Source of the DNA: Reinekea forsetii
GTDB lineage: Bacteria > Pseudomonadota > Gammaproteobacteria > Pseudomonadales > Natronospirillaceae
Length of the DNA stretch: 64,000 bases
Assembly: GCF_002795845.1 (NCBI RefSeq)
Contig: NZ_CP011797.1
Span: 1,573,501-1,637,500 of the forward strand
Direction: 5' to 3'
In this document: piece after piece, positions 1-9,607 of the stretch
How the letters are laid out: each line of letters opens with the position of its first letter
Numbering within the stretch: position 1 is the first letter of the stretch
The notes under the pieces: generated by a model
Told to the model about the DNA's origin: nothing
The model's database searches: none
Seen by the model: the letters and a program-made list of their open reading frames with translations, nothing else
Position numbers and translations under genes: made by a program

Positions 1-920
1 ATTATCAGAACGCTTACTTATCTCAAAACGGATCAAAGACAGCCGACCTTAGTATAATAATTTTATCTGGAGGGAAAGCGTGTGGACTATGGTTGCTAAC
101 AGCGGTTAAAATGAACGATCAGCTTAAGTTAACAAGTCTCGGTCAACCCATCTTAGCGCCTTTATTTTTGGATTCAACTACCCGAAAGCTAAGAAAAAGA
201 TTTTGCTCAAATGCTATGAATTGTCTTACCACCATCTCAGAGATCGGTTTTCATGGTTCGCTAATGACTCAACAGGGCCCAATCGGAGTCAATCGCGAGA
301 CGGTTTTAACTGATTGGTATAGGCAAGGAATGGAGCATGAGGCTACTGTATCGGTAAGACATGAAATGTATATAGATCTGTCACTATCATTGGATGAAAT
401 ACGGAGTCATTATAGGAAAAGTTACAAGCCTTTTATCAATAAAGGTCTCCGAGAATGGGGACATGGTATTTTCACTTCATCAAATATCGATAAAATAAAA
501 TGGAATCAATTCAAATATCTGCATGAAGTAGTGTCTGGGAGGGTGACTCGTGACGATTCAACTTGGGACATGCAATATCGAATGGTCAGTTCAGGAATTG
601 CATTTTTAGTAATGCTACATGATCCTGATAGTAGTGATCTAGTGGGTGGAGGATTTTTCCAGAATACAAGGGATGAGTGCCTATATTCCGTAGCGGCTTA
701 TGATCGTAGTTTATTCGATAAACCGTTAGGCCATGTTGTTCAGCAGTTAGCAATAAATCATATGAAATCTCTTGGTTTAAAGTGGTATAAGATCGGTGAG
801 AAACAATATTCCCATGATTCTATTGAGGTCTCAAAAAAAGAAGTCGATATTTCCAAGTTTAAGGAAGGATTTTGTACCGATATGATATGTAAATTTGAGT
901 TAATTTTTCCAAAAACTTAA
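1..920 (+). CDS. FemAB/GNAT-like acyltransferase, 5' end outside window
   Basis: The frame that ends at 920 is open back to position 3 with no stop, so the gene starts before the window and the TTG at 93 is probably not its start. The visible part is about 305 residues. The C-terminal half has a GNAT-like pattern: a beta strand with VGGGFFQN, then GHVVQQLAINHMKSLGLKWY, which resembles the acyl-CoA-binding turn and helix of FemAB/peptidoglycan-bridge type acetyltransferases. Such proteins often sit in exopolysaccharide loci and may add an amino-acyl or acyl group to a sugar. It lies upstream of a Wzx flippase in the same direction, with a gap of about 180 bases. Substrate is unknown. The family call is from sequence pattern and moderate; the truncation is directly seen. 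Confidence 0.6.
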   Translation, partial: YQNAYLSQNGSKTADLSIIILSGGKACGLWLLTAVKMNDQLKLTSLGQPILAPLFLDSTTRKLRKRFCSNAMNCLTTISEIGFHGSLMTQQGPIGVNRETVLTDWYRQGMEHEATVSVRHEMYIDLSLSLDEIRSHYRKSYKPFINKGLREWGHGIFTSSNIDKIKWNQFKYLHEVVSGRVTRDDSTWDMQYRMVSSGIAFLVMLHDPDSSDLVGGGFFQNTRDECLYSVAAYDRSLFDKPLGHVVQQLAINHMKSLGLKWYKIGEKQYSHDSIEVSKKEVDISKFKEGFCTDMICKFELIFPKT

Positions 921-1099
921 AAATAAATGCTTTGTTCTTCGTAAAAGTTAAGAACTAACTTGAATTATTTAGTAAAGGTTAACTTTAATGCTTCAAAAGT
1001 TTTCCAACCTGCATAAAATATCAGTTTTTCTAAGCACACCCACGCTTTTGAGTCTACTTATGTGACTAATAACGAAGCATTACGAGATTATATATAACT

Positions 1100-2542
1100 A
1101 TGAGCATATTTATAAAGCATTTGGCGCAGTGGTCTATTCCAACATTCATGGAGACCGGAGTGAAGGCTTTAATTCTTGGTTCTGCTGCTTATCTTTTAAC
1201 CAAAGACGATTTCGCGATTTTGACATTGGCAATGCTCGTTTTTACTTTTCACCCTATGCTTCAGTTTGGCATCACCGATGGTTTGATTCTTAAATTGCCA
1301 GGCTGGTACATCAAAAACGATTTGGATGAAATATATTTGAGTCTCAGGGTTTCCCTAACGTATGTTTTGATAATAAATGTTACGCTAATATTGCTGGCAA
1401 TAGTCATATGCATTTTTTTTGATCTCTATGGAAAGATGTTTGCTGTGATGTTGATCTATGGTTTGGTAACGATACCTTACCAAATATATAATCATTACTT
1501 ACTTTTTAATCGTTATACCTATGACATGGAGGTTGCCTTGTATGCAAGATCACTAAATGTACTGTTAAGACTAGCTGTACAGCTTCCTCTTCTCTGGTTT
1601 TATGGTATTTACGGGTTGGCCCTTGGGGAACTTGCCATATATTTGATTACTTGCTGTTTTATAAATCATATTTCTAAACGTCATTTATTGCCATATGTTG
1701 ATTTTCAGCGAGTCAAAAAATACGTGACTTATGGAGTCCCTGTTTTTTTTGTTTCCTTAGTTGGGGTTCCGTCTGTAACTTTAGAAAAGACTATTGGAGC
1801 TTATTATTTTGATTTGGATGGGATTGCGAACATCGGTTTTCTTGCTTTTTTGGGCTCTTTATTATTCCTTATTACAGGTCAAATTTTGAGTCTATTTTCA
1901 CAATACGGTCGCGAGTATTTCGTGAAAACGAGCGATGAAGGGTCTTCTTATTTGGGTTACTTAGGGTTTTTGCAAGTTACGCTCTTCGCTTACTTAATTA
2001 TTGGATCTGGATATTTTTGGCTTTTGTCGACTTATATTATTCCTAACTATTTGAGTGAATATTCCATAGTCATCAATTTTCTCCCTCTAATTTATCTAGT
2101 GTTTTTAGGTAGACTGGTTGTCTCGATTCATTCTAGTTGGATGCTTGTCGTTGGTGAACGCGCAAAGATCGCTATTACGCACGTAGTTTTTTGCATCACT
2201 ACCCTTGCATTTGTAGTGATATCTACGATGAACAATCCATTGACACTAGAAATTTTGTTGCGGTGCCTAGTATTTGGTATTCTTTCTCAAGTGATAATCA
2301 TCGTTGCTTTTGCATTTCTCAAGTCAAAGCAATATGAGAGTGTGCCTTGGCTGATAATATTAATGGTAAGTCTTTTCATACCACCAATAGTGTTTTCAAT
2401 TTTCGTTAATGTTAGCTGGTTTTTGTTCTGTTCACTAAACGTTCTTATTTTATTGCTTCAATATGGCCTAAGTTACAAAAACAAGTATTTTGAGGGTCAA
2501 TTTATCATGTTAAAAAGAATAGTTACAAAGAGTTATCTGTAA
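1100..2542 (+). CDS. wzx: Wzx-type polysaccharide flippase (MOP superfamily)
   Basis: A 480-residue protein made almost wholly of hydrophobic segments, about 12 to 14 predicted membrane helices separated by short charged loops. The N-terminus (SIPTFMETGVKALILG) and the overall length match polysaccharide exporters of the MATE/MOP type, which flip undecaprenyl-linked repeat units across the inner membrane. It sits between an acyltransferase-like gene and several glycosyltransferases, with a Wzy-like polymerase further down, as expected for a Wzx/Wzy-dependent pathway. The ribosome site before ATG 1100 is weak. The stretch 921-1099 upstream is AT-rich and shows no gene. Specific substrate cannot be read from sequence. 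Confidence 0.8.
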   Translation: MSIFIKHLAQWSIPTFMETGVKALILGSAAYLLTKDDFAILTLAMLVFTFHPMLQFGITDGLILKLPGWYIKNDLDEIYLSLRVSLTYVLIINVTLILLAIVICIFFDLYGKMFAVMLIYGLVTIPYQIYNHYLLFNRYTYDMEVALYARSLNVLLRLAVQLPLLWFYGIYGLALGELAIYLITCCFINHISKRHLLPYVDFQRVKKYVTYGVPVFFVSLVGVPSVTLEKTIGAYYFDLDGIANIGFLAFLGSLLFLITGQILSLFSQYGREYFVKTSDEGSSYLGYLGFLQVTLFAYLIIGSGYFWLLSTYIIPNYLSEYSIVINFLPLIYLVFLGRLVVSIHSSWMLVVGERAKIAITHVVFCITTLAFVVISTMNNPLTLEILLRCLVFGILSQVIIIVAFAFLKSKQYESVPWLIILMVSLFIPPIVFSIFVNVSWFLFCSLNVLILLLQYGLSYKNKYFEGQFIMLKRIVTKSYL

Positions 2543-2700
2543 GTGTTCGATATGTTTAACCGATTATCTCCATAGCTTCCATTGCGTTGGCTTTCTTGGA
2601 TCTGTTCTGGCCATCTGGTATTTTTGCTAATTTATTGAAATGTATTGTTATTCGCTTGATAGTGTAATCGACCTAATAATTTTTTGAGTGTATTATTGAA

Positions 2701-4200
2701 ATGAATCCAAAGAGTTTAATGAAAAATTATCGAATTTATCTAGTTCGTTTTATACGCTATTTAAAGACACACACTAAACTACTCGGTTTCATGGAAATTG
2801 AATCGAATACCTTATCGCAAAAAGAATTGTTCGATATATCGACTTATGCCTATGAAGTATTAAAAAATGAACCTAGCGATTTTTGGGGCGAGGTCTTCAA
2901 ACGAAATAGACAGACGTTTTTAATTGATAAATTGGTGTTACGTTCAGCCAAGAATAAGTCGTTTGCATGGTTACTCCGTTACATAGTTATTTCAATATTA
3001 CGAGCACTCCATTCTTCAGGTGACGTATTAAAAGTGCTAGCTAAAACGCCTAAAAAATATCACATCTCTCTAAATGTAACGGGCGATCAAGGAAGTAAAA
3101 GGAAGATAATAGTTTGGACTAACAATACGCTCCGTTCTAAAGTGTTTAATCGTGAGAGCCATTATTTACAGTATGATTTGATTGTTGGTTGTTCTGAAAT
3201 AGATAATTATGAATTAATGTCGTCTACTGAATTGAATTTTAAAGCCAAGCTCAAATGCCTAAAACTTAAACTTAGGTTCCCTTTCATTCAGTCGGATGTT
3301 ATTTTAGAGGCTATTGCGTCAAATATTCTTTTTACCAAAGCCTTCGATGAGTTAACATGTATTGGTGAGGATGTAGGTGTCTTTTTGAGAGAGGGTGTTA
3401 CCCCTTTGTCTAAGATGTTTCTGTATACTGCAGGCAAGCTTGGGTTAACTAGGAATGTCATTTATACTATGCCTGTTCTCACGGAAAACCTTTTAGTCCC
3501 CCGAGAATGCGATATTCTTGTAATAATAAGTGATAGTCTCCCCAGCTATACCTATGGGGCAACACAGACTATTGTGTTAGGCGATAATCCCTATTTACCT
3601 TGGCGCGACATTGCAAACTCTGTCCCAGCAGCTCCAACTATCGGTCTCATGCTTGGTGATTGTCATAACCGTTGGGTTCAGCAAGAAGCTACCGATCGAG
3701 CGATTTTGGATGCACTTGCAACATCAGGATGTTCGTTATGTCTCGGTAGACCTCATCCTCAAGAGTTAACCCGACCAGATCGATTAGCATATTACTCGTC
3801 CCTGCTAAAAGAATATCCTTTCCTGAAGATAGAAAATGCAAAGATAGAAACGTTTCTCACAGACATATCGCTACTGATAGTTTACACCACCAGTTCGTTG
3901 GTTCAAGAATCAATTTTGTGTAATAGACCTGTTATTGAATATAGGCCCGATCATGATCACTCACCAAATAAAGCAGTAATAAATTTATCTGGTGGCCTTG
4001 GTGTCTCAATTTCAGATATTCGTCTTCTGACACAGGAATTAAATAATAAATTTTCGGAGGGTACTGTGCAGCGAAAGATTAACTGGGAGAGGTGTATAAA
4101 TAACCTCAAATTAAGCGCTACTCTGCAGCCAGACATAACTAAGATCTTTAACCGACATTCAATCAAACCTAGACATCTGATTGATAGTAGTTCTGTCTGA
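2701..4200 (+). CDS. GT-B-like polysaccharide transferase, capsule/CDP-glycerol transferase type
   Basis: A 499-residue soluble protein. The C-terminal half has features of the GT-B transferases related to capsule (KpsS-like, polysialyl-) and CDP-glycerol glycerophosphotransferases: RPHPQE near residue 352 (His352), a strand-turn pattern ISLLIVYTTSSLVQESIL and then NRPVIEYRP. In this group the His of HPxE and the Ser-Ser-x-x-x-E patch contact the nucleotide-sugar phosphates. The N-terminal half is unlike anything I recognise. The gene lies between wzx and a GT4 gene on the same strand, so it is likely to add a sugar or alcohol-phosphate to the repeat unit. The donor is unknown. The gap 2543-2700 holds nothing that I can see. 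Confidence 0.6.
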   Translation: MNPKSLMKNYRIYLVRFIRYLKTHTKLLGFMEIESNTLSQKELFDISTYAYEVLKNEPSDFWGEVFKRNRQTFLIDKLVLRSAKNKSFAWLLRYIVISILRALHSSGDVLKVLAKTPKKYHISLNVTGDQGSKRKIIVWTNNTLRSKVFNRESHYLQYDLIVGCSEIDNYELMSSTELNFKAKLKCLKLKLRFPFIQSDVILEAIASNILFTKAFDELTCIGEDVGVFLREGVTPLSKMFLYTAGKLGLTRNVIYTMPVLTENLLVPRECDILVIISDSLPSYTYGATQTIVLGDNPYLPWRDIANSVPAAPTIGLMLGDCHNRWVQQEATDRAILDALATSGCSLCLGRPHPQELTRPDRLAYYSSLLKEYPFLKIENAKIETFLTDISLLIVYTTSSLVQESILCNRPVIEYRPDHDHSPNKAVINLSGGLGVSISDIRLLTQELNNKFSEGTVQRKINWERCINNLKLSATLQPDITKIFNRHSIKPRHLIDSSSV

Positions 4201-4267
4201 CATGATATTTTAAATAGTATTTTTTGATTAGTGAATTTTGCAGTTGTAAGGTTAAGAGGTTATAAAA

Positions 4268-5353
4268 ATGAACGATTTTAAAGTAATTCACCTTGTTCGC
4301 CATGTTGCATCAACCTCTATGCCCTGGAATGATTTATACAAAACACATCGCTTGATCGATAGACAATCGTCGGGATATGTCTGTGCAATCTCAGGTATTA
4401 GATCTTCAGGTTTGTATTTAGATGTGAATTCAAAACAGCGATATTTTGGCCTGAATTTCATCACTTCATTTTTTGTGCTTTGTAAAATAGTAATAAAAAT
4501 TAAAAAGAAAAATCGTCGTGTCATTATTCATGTGCATAATATGTCACTCATCCCGTATATTTTTTTCATGAAGTTGTTTGGCACCAAATGCATTCTTAAT
4601 GTCCATAATAGTTTGGTGAACTTTAACTTTATTCAATACAGTCTTTTAAGGCTAGGGATATCATTTTTTGACGCAATAATACCTGTTAGTATTTCGGTGG
4701 GGGATGAAGTGATTAAAACTTTTCCTTGGGTAAAATCAAAAATTCACCCAATTAAAAATGGCATACATATTGATCAATTAATGCAGGTTAATGATCTAAT
4801 CTGTTACGGTACAAAAAACATTGATGTCATAATAATAGCAAGATTCGTCGAACAAAAAAATGTGCCAAGAATCTTATCAGTACTGTCACAATGCAAAAAT
4901 TTAAGTAAGGTTGTCTGGTATGGCAGGGGTGTTGAGATGGATTCGGCGAGAGCTGAGATTAATAATACCGCTCTTGAGAACATTTTTGAGTTTAGAGGAG
5001 TTAAACCACGAAAGGAAGTATTAGAGGCGATTGACAAAAGTATAGTTTATCTTAGTTTGTCTAAATGGGAAGGTATAGGAGTAGCTAACATTGAAGCTCT
5101 ATCGCTTCCCACAGAAGTTATCCTATCTGATATTCCTCCTCATAACGAGTTATGTTCAAACCTTAATTTGACCCTTGTCAATTTGAAAGCTTCAGATGAA
5201 GAAATTGCTAACATAATAGATAGTAAAATTACTGCGCACGAACAAAGGCAGAAATTCTTGTTGGAGAGATCGGCGGCAACCAGGCTTGAATATGATCTGC
5301 GCGTGTTGATTCGAAAATATATACACGTTTACAATAGTGTGTCGCATCACTGA
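4268..5353 (+). CDS. Glycosyltransferase, GT4-like
   Basis: A 361-residue GT-B fold protein. The N-terminal acceptor domain has the HVHN strand near residue 88 and ILNVHNSL. The C-terminal domain begins with a typical nucleotide-sugar strand, IIARFVEQKNVPRIL, and carries KWEGIGVANIEAL, the E-x7-E-like patch of GT4 enzymes that grips the donor. An AGAGG ribosome site at 4255-4259, eight bases before the ATG, supports the start. It is in the middle of a same-strand run of polysaccharide genes and most likely builds the repeat unit on the cytoplasmic face of the inner membrane. Sugar and linkage are unknown. Confidence 0.75.
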   Translation: MNDFKVIHLVRHVASTSMPWNDLYKTHRLIDRQSSGYVCAISGIRSSGLYLDVNSKQRYFGLNFITSFFVLCKIVIKIKKKNRRVIIHVHNMSLIPYIFFMKLFGTKCILNVHNSLVNFNFIQYSLLRLGISFFDAIIPVSISVGDEVIKTFPWVKSKIHPIKNGIHIDQLMQVNDLICYGTKNIDVIIIARFVEQKNVPRILSVLSQCKNLSKVVWYGRGVEMDSARAEINNTALENIFEFRGVKPRKEVLEAIDKSIVYLSLSKWEGIGVANIEALSLPTEVILSDIPPHNELCSNLNLTLVNLKASDEEIANIIDSKITAHEQRQKFLLERSAATRLEYDLRVLIRKYIHVYNSVSHH

Positions 5354-5476
5354 GTGGCATCCAGGATTTTAAATTTTCAAATTGATATGGAAAATAACTT
5401 CAAGTGATCATATTTTACAATCAGAGGCTTGTGTACATGAAACGGTGCTCGTTAGAGCTCGCTAGAGGCTAATTTA

Positions 5477-6718
5477 ATGCGACTGATCCATGGAAAATGG
5501 CAGCATACATTCTTAAACTTACATCTGGTAACGCTCAGTTGGTCAGCTGTTGCACGTTTCAATGATTGGACACCGCTACCTCTTCTTTTTTTGTGTTTAG
5601 CCGTGTTTTCGATAGTAATACGAATTCTTTTAGATGTTGGCTTTGCTAGGCCGGTGTCAGTAAGGACTTCTAAAGTTGATTGTCTTATTGTTGTCGCGTT
5701 TTTTCTTATGTGCCTGAATGTGCTTTATAACCCAACGGCAAAAGGTGGTAATTATTTACTCGCATATGGCGTCGTGTTTGGGATGTATCTATGTTGTTTA
5801 GCAATGGGGTTACGTAATATTAGTACGAATGAGCTTTTAAAATATAATTATTATGGCGTTAACTTTATCTGCCTGTTTGTAATTCTAGAGGTGCTAGGAC
5901 GATCAGCACTAGGTTTTGATGTTTTCGAATGGATTCCAAGGAGTAAAGAAGCTACGGCCACGGTTGCAGTGGGGTTCTTCCGTGGATATGGTTTTTCGAC
6001 TGAACCTACCCAAGTGGGTAATTATTTCGCCTGTTTTGTTCCTTACGCTATTTTTTACAGGTCGAATATAGCTCGCAAGGGTTCGCGCATATACTCTATT
6101 TTTTTGGTCTTAGCGGCAACGATGACCTTCTCAGCAGCGTTAGCTTTGGTTGCTTTTTGCGGTGTTTTGATTTATTTCGTGTTCACTAATAAAAAATTAA
6201 GCATGATTAAATCCTTGTTATTTTTAGGTATTATACTAGTAATTCTTTTCTCTCTTTCTATTTACACTATGGGGATAGGTGATATTTTGTACGAGGCATA
6301 CGATAAAGTGTCCTCGAAGTTACTTCTGACTTCAGATGGCACTTCTGTGGGGCAACGGATGATTGCTCTTGAAACTGGAATCGCTACCATACAGAACTAT
6401 CCATTGTTTGGAATAGGGCTGGGTTATTTGTCGTCACTCGGCCAGGATAGCTCTATTAATTGGTATATTTTTCTAGGCTCAGAAGCGGGCTTGATTATTT
6501 TGGGATTTTTTGTATTCTGGTTTGCATTCCACCTTATCAATGCGGTGTTGAATTACAGCAGGACAAGAAAAGAAATTTTCCTATGGGCAGCTGTGTCTAT
6601 ATTTTGTGGGATGGCTTATTTAATGTTTATTTCTACATTTCAGAATATGTTTTTGTTAACATCTATTTTGTTATACAGAGTTATCCAGAAAAACTTAACT
6701 TTTTCACAAGGACGATAA
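5477..6718 (+). CDS. Wzy-like O-antigen/polysaccharide polymerase
   Basis: A 413-residue integral membrane protein with about ten to twelve hydrophobic segments. A large extracytoplasmic loop around residues 160-185 holds RGYGFSTEPTQVGNY, and a second loop near residues 300-325 holds NYPLFGIGLGYLSS, a motif pair common in O-antigen polymerase/ligase proteins. The ribosome site AGAGG (5464-5468) sits eight bases before ATG 5477. Wzy enzymes polymerise undecaprenyl-linked units in the periplasm; with the upstream Wzx this gives a Wzx/Wzy pathway, although no Wzz gene lies in this block (two are present at 28-31 kb). Wzy and WaaL cannot be separated confidently by sequence; the location favours Wzy. 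Confidence 0.65.
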   Translation: MRLIHGKWQHTFLNLHLVTLSWSAVARFNDWTPLPLLFLCLAVFSIVIRILLDVGFARPVSVRTSKVDCLIVVAFFLMCLNVLYNPTAKGGNYLLAYGVVFGMYLCCLAMGLRNISTNELLKYNYYGVNFICLFVILEVLGRSALGFDVFEWIPRSKEATATVAVGFFRGYGFSTEPTQVGNYFACFVPYAIFYRSNIARKGSRIYSIFLVLAATMTFSAALALVAFCGVLIYFVFTNKKLSMIKSLLFLGIILVILFSLSIYTMGIGDILYEAYDKVSSKLLLTSDGTSVGQRMIALETGIATIQNYPLFGIGLGYLSSLGQDSSINWYIFLGSEAGLIILGFFVFWFAFHLINAVLNYSRTRKEIFLWAAVSIFCGMAYLMFISTFQNMFLLTSILLYRVIQKNLTFSQGR

Positions 6719-6722
6719 TTCA

Positions 6723-8135
6723 TTGATAAATTTTTTAGGAAAGCTTGATGAAGCAAACATTAAATATGTTAGCTGGAAGAACAATCATGAACTGTTTGAG
6801 GCCTTGATTGGTAATAGTGATTTGGACATACTAGTAGAACCTATATGTCAAGTTAGCTTCACCACTCTTGCTCAGCAACATGGCTGGTTGGAACTAGAGA
6901 ACCCAGTTGCTCGGTTCCTTGAAATTAGGCATTTTTACAATATTTCAGCTACAGGAAAAGTGTTCCATCTGCACGTATACTTCGAGGTAGTGACGGGTGA
7001 GAGCTGGTTGAAAGAGTTTATTTTGCCGCTGAATACATTTTTGTTAACTGAGCGGGTGATGTGTCTTGAATACAATGTTTGGATTTTGAGTAATAAAGCA
7101 CAGGCATATATTTTTCTAATTAGACATTTTTTAAAAACAGGGTCTTTTACATCGCGATTTTTATATTTGCATGAGTTTGATTCGTATAAATCTGAATGGT
7201 TACTTTGTAAAACATTAGCCGATGATCTCCATGGATTTGGTCCAATAGTCGTAGACCCATATATTACTAAATCAGGGCTAGCTAAAGGATTTAGTATGCC
7301 CAGTTTTACTGCTTCGATAAAATTTAGATTGTTTTTATCGGAGTATGTCCGATTTTCTATACTTAGCTTACCGTTTTTAAGAGTCAATTCTTTTTTGAAG
7401 AGAGTTTTAAATAAAATCTTTGTAAAACAGAAAAAAAAGTTCTTAGGACAGGGTATGATAATAGCGATTTCTGGTGCTGATGGCGCTGGAAAGTCTTCTA
7501 TGATCTCCGGTTTGAGCCAAACTTTCTCTGGCTTTCAGTCCTGTAAGTCGTATTCCTTAGGCAAACCCCAAGGCAAAGTTCTTGAATCGATTAGACTACG
7601 AATGGGCTCAAAAGCGCTTCCAACGACGACGATAACCGATGTTAACGCAGAAAGTTCCCTAAAAAGGGCCCTATCGTCTGTAGTCTTAGGGATTCTTAGG
7701 TTACGACAGGCTAAACGAGCTAGAGTTGACGCTAAACGAGGACACTTAGTTCTAGTTGATAGATGGCCGACAAACAACTTTGGTAAGATGGATAGTCCGA
7801 AAATCTTGTGTCATAGTGATAGTCCTTGGATGGTAAAGGTGATGGCCGAAGTCGAGAAAAAAATCTACGAAAAAATTCCCAGCGCTGATTTGTGTGTTTA
7901 TCTTAATGTTTCCATTGAAACTGCAGTTTCTCGTAATGAAAGCAGAGTAAAGGTTGGCAAGGAGACTAGTCACGAGATTGTAATGAGGCATGCTGATAAT
8001 GCTGCCGTCTTTCCCATTTGTAATAAAATCATTCATTTCAACAATGAAGGGCCTTTTGAGGAAAAGTTTTTTGAATTACAAACCATTCTGTGGCAAGAGA
8101 TAATTGTGCTTAAGGCGAGGGCGGAAAGTTTTTGA
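6723..8135 (+). CDS. Nucleotidyltransferase-fold plus P-loop kinase fusion
   Basis: A 470-residue two-part protein beginning at TTG 6723; AAGGA at 6708-6712 gives a good ribosome site and the start falls four bases after the polymerase stop, so the two are coupled. The N-terminal half contains GNSDLDILVE near residue 30, the G-S-x-x-D-x-D pattern of nucleotidyltransferase-fold proteins. The C-terminal half, from about residue 245, begins IIAISGADGAGKSSMI, a Walker A loop, and has LVLVDRWP (DRW/DRY motif) further on, as in thymidylate-kinase-like enzymes. The substrate is probably not dTMP. Related two-domain proteins occur in exopolysaccharide loci but their reaction is not known to me. It is the last intact gene before the decayed stretch. 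Confidence 0.65.
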   Translation: MINFLGKLDEANIKYVSWKNNHELFEALIGNSDLDILVEPICQVSFTTLAQQHGWLELENPVARFLEIRHFYNISATGKVFHLHVYFEVVTGESWLKEFILPLNTFLLTERVMCLEYNVWILSNKAQAYIFLIRHFLKTGSFTSRFLYLHEFDSYKSEWLLCKTLADDLHGFGPIVVDPYITKSGLAKGFSMPSFTASIKFRLFLSEYVRFSILSLPFLRVNSFLKRVLNKIFVKQKKKFLGQGMIIAISGADGAGKSSMISGLSQTFSGFQSCKSYSLGKPQGKVLESIRLRMGSKALPTTTITDVNAESSLKRALSSVVLGILRLRQAKRARVDAKRGHLVLVDRWPTNNFGKMDSPKILCHSDSPWMVKVMAEVEKKIYEKIPSADLCVYLNVSIETAVSRNESRVKVGKETSHEIVMRHADNAAVFPICNKIIHFNNEGPFEEKFFELQTILWQEIIVLKARAESF

Positions 8136-8270
8136 TTTTCAAACCTATTGTTTTTTGAATTTTTTATTTTGATGACTTATTGTTTTTACGTTGTTAGTTA
8201 TTTACTAACACGTCACGGATATTTTTTTGTAGCTTAGGGGAGATTAATTTTTCAATACTATAATATTTAA
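8136..8270. other. AT-rich intergenic stretch
   Basis: No open frame, hairpin terminator or recognisable promoter is seen between the kinase fusion and the methyltransferase pseudogene. The sequence is very AT-rich. Confidence 0.5.
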
Positions 8271-9152
8271 TCAGCACGAAAGGCTTTTAATAAAGGACAG
8301 AATGTCACTGAACACTTACGTCAGCAATTGGGGCTTAGCGAAAACTCTTCAGATATTATCAAGATTGCGTATGATTTGCAGGCAGGATCATACATAGAAT
8401 ACACTCAAGCCAATCCCGATTTCGCTAATTCCGTGGCCGATGGGTTCGCTAATGTACTCCGGGATTGGGTACGTCCCAATGATACTCTGTTAGGTGCCGG
8501 CGTGATGACTACTTATTCTCTAGTACTTTAACGTATTATTTCAAACCTTACCAAGGCCTATGCTTTTGATATTAGTTGGTCTAGAGTCTACAAAGGTATC
8601 GTATTTTCTTAAGAAATCCTGGGGAAAGATTTTGCCAAACTTCAACCATTCGTTGCAGATATGAAGCGAATCCCATTGGCTTACAAATCGGTTGATATAA
8701 CAACCTCTAGTCATGCGTTAGAACCAAATGGTGGAAATCTTACAATCTTACTAAGCGAATTATTTCTTGTCACTAGAGGAAAGTTAATTTTGTTTGAGCC
8801 GAGTTACGAAACAATTAGTGATGAGGGTAAGGCAAGAATGGATAAGTTAGGCTATATAAAAGGAATGCATGAGGTGGTTAGGAGTCTAGGCGGTCGTGTT
8901 GTTGAATTTAAAAGAATGCCTACAATTGCCAATTCTCTTAATCCAACTGCATGCTTTATAATTGATCCGCCCATTATAAATGAAACTAAGCATGTGTTGA
9001 ACGCCGACATATTCATGCTACCTGGCACCAGCTTATTGCTCGAGAAACATGAGGGGTTTTTTGTATCAAAGGAAAGTGGCCTTGCATTTCCGGTCTTAAA
9101 GTCAATCCCAGTTCTAAAGACGGATAATGCGGTATTAGCGACTGCATTGTAA
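8271..9152 (+). pseudogene. SAM-dependent methyltransferase with two in-frame TAA stops
   Basis: One reading frame runs from 8271 to the stop at 9150-9152 and is broken only by TAA at 8529-8531 and TAA at 8610-8612. Read through, it gives a class I methyltransferase-like protein: AYDLQAGSYIEY near the start, a damaged SAM-binding loop (DTLLGAGVMTTYSLVL, which seems to lack the usual second acidic/glycine pair), then FDISWSRV and a conserved ITTSSHALEPNGG. The C-terminal 50 residues (SGLAFPVLKSIPVLK) resemble a Trm112-like zinc-ribbon-type tail. No convincing start codon remains. It probably once methylated a sugar of the surface polysaccharide. The two stops look like point mutations, so inactivation seems recent compared with the transferase at 10430. 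Confidence 0.6.
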
Positions 9153-9433
9153 ATGTTGCTAGTGCGTTTGATGTGACTTCCTTGAGTATGGAAGGTTTTC
9201 CCGGTTATGTTGGGGCGACTCTTATTATTTTATATTTTAAATCATATCACCATTTAGGACATTCACGCGGAAGCTTTGTAATAGAACTTATAAATCGTCT
9301 TTTGGGCGTCGGACTCAAGGCCATGGAACTAATTTCATTTCTGTGCGGGAAAAACGTTGCCGCCGCTAAGCACTTCCCATGCGTCTTTTCTTGTTACAAG
9401 AACATCTTAGAATCGGACAGGCTTTTTAATTAA
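9153..9433 (+). pseudogene. Unrecognised remnant after the methyltransferase
   Basis: A frame open from about 9131 to 9433 gives about 100 residues that begin out of phase with the methyltransferase tail (CIVNVASAFDVTSLS). I do not recognise the product. It has no ribosome site and lies between two decayed or partly decayed genes, so it is more likely a fragment of a lost polysaccharide gene than a functional gene. The stretch 9434-9590 after it holds nothing I can identify. Confidence 0.25.
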
Positions 9434-9607
9434 ATTCAGCCCTTCAAGGTCGTTTAAAGCTAGTGGCTGCATCATGAATAACTAAGTTAACGGTATTTAT
9501 CTAATAAGTAAGATTAAATATGTGGCATTTCGCTAAGCTAATAACTTTTGGGAACGGTAGGGCATGTAGTAAAAGGGTATTGTTCTTGGCTTGAGAGGCT
9601 AGATTAT

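Noticed and set aside
6460-6726. An 88-residue open frame inside the Wzy-like gene
   Set aside because: It lies in another frame of a clear membrane protein, has no ribosome site and no family.
1-8135. JUMPStart/ops element for RfaH control of the polysaccharide locus
   Set aside because: I looked for GGCGGTAG-like sequence before the cluster and between its genes and found none; the cluster start is outside the window.
6723-8135. Thymidylate kinase
   Set aside because: The P-loop and DRW motif are kinase-like, but fusion to a nucleotidyltransferase-fold domain and location in a glycan locus make dTMP an unlikely substrate.
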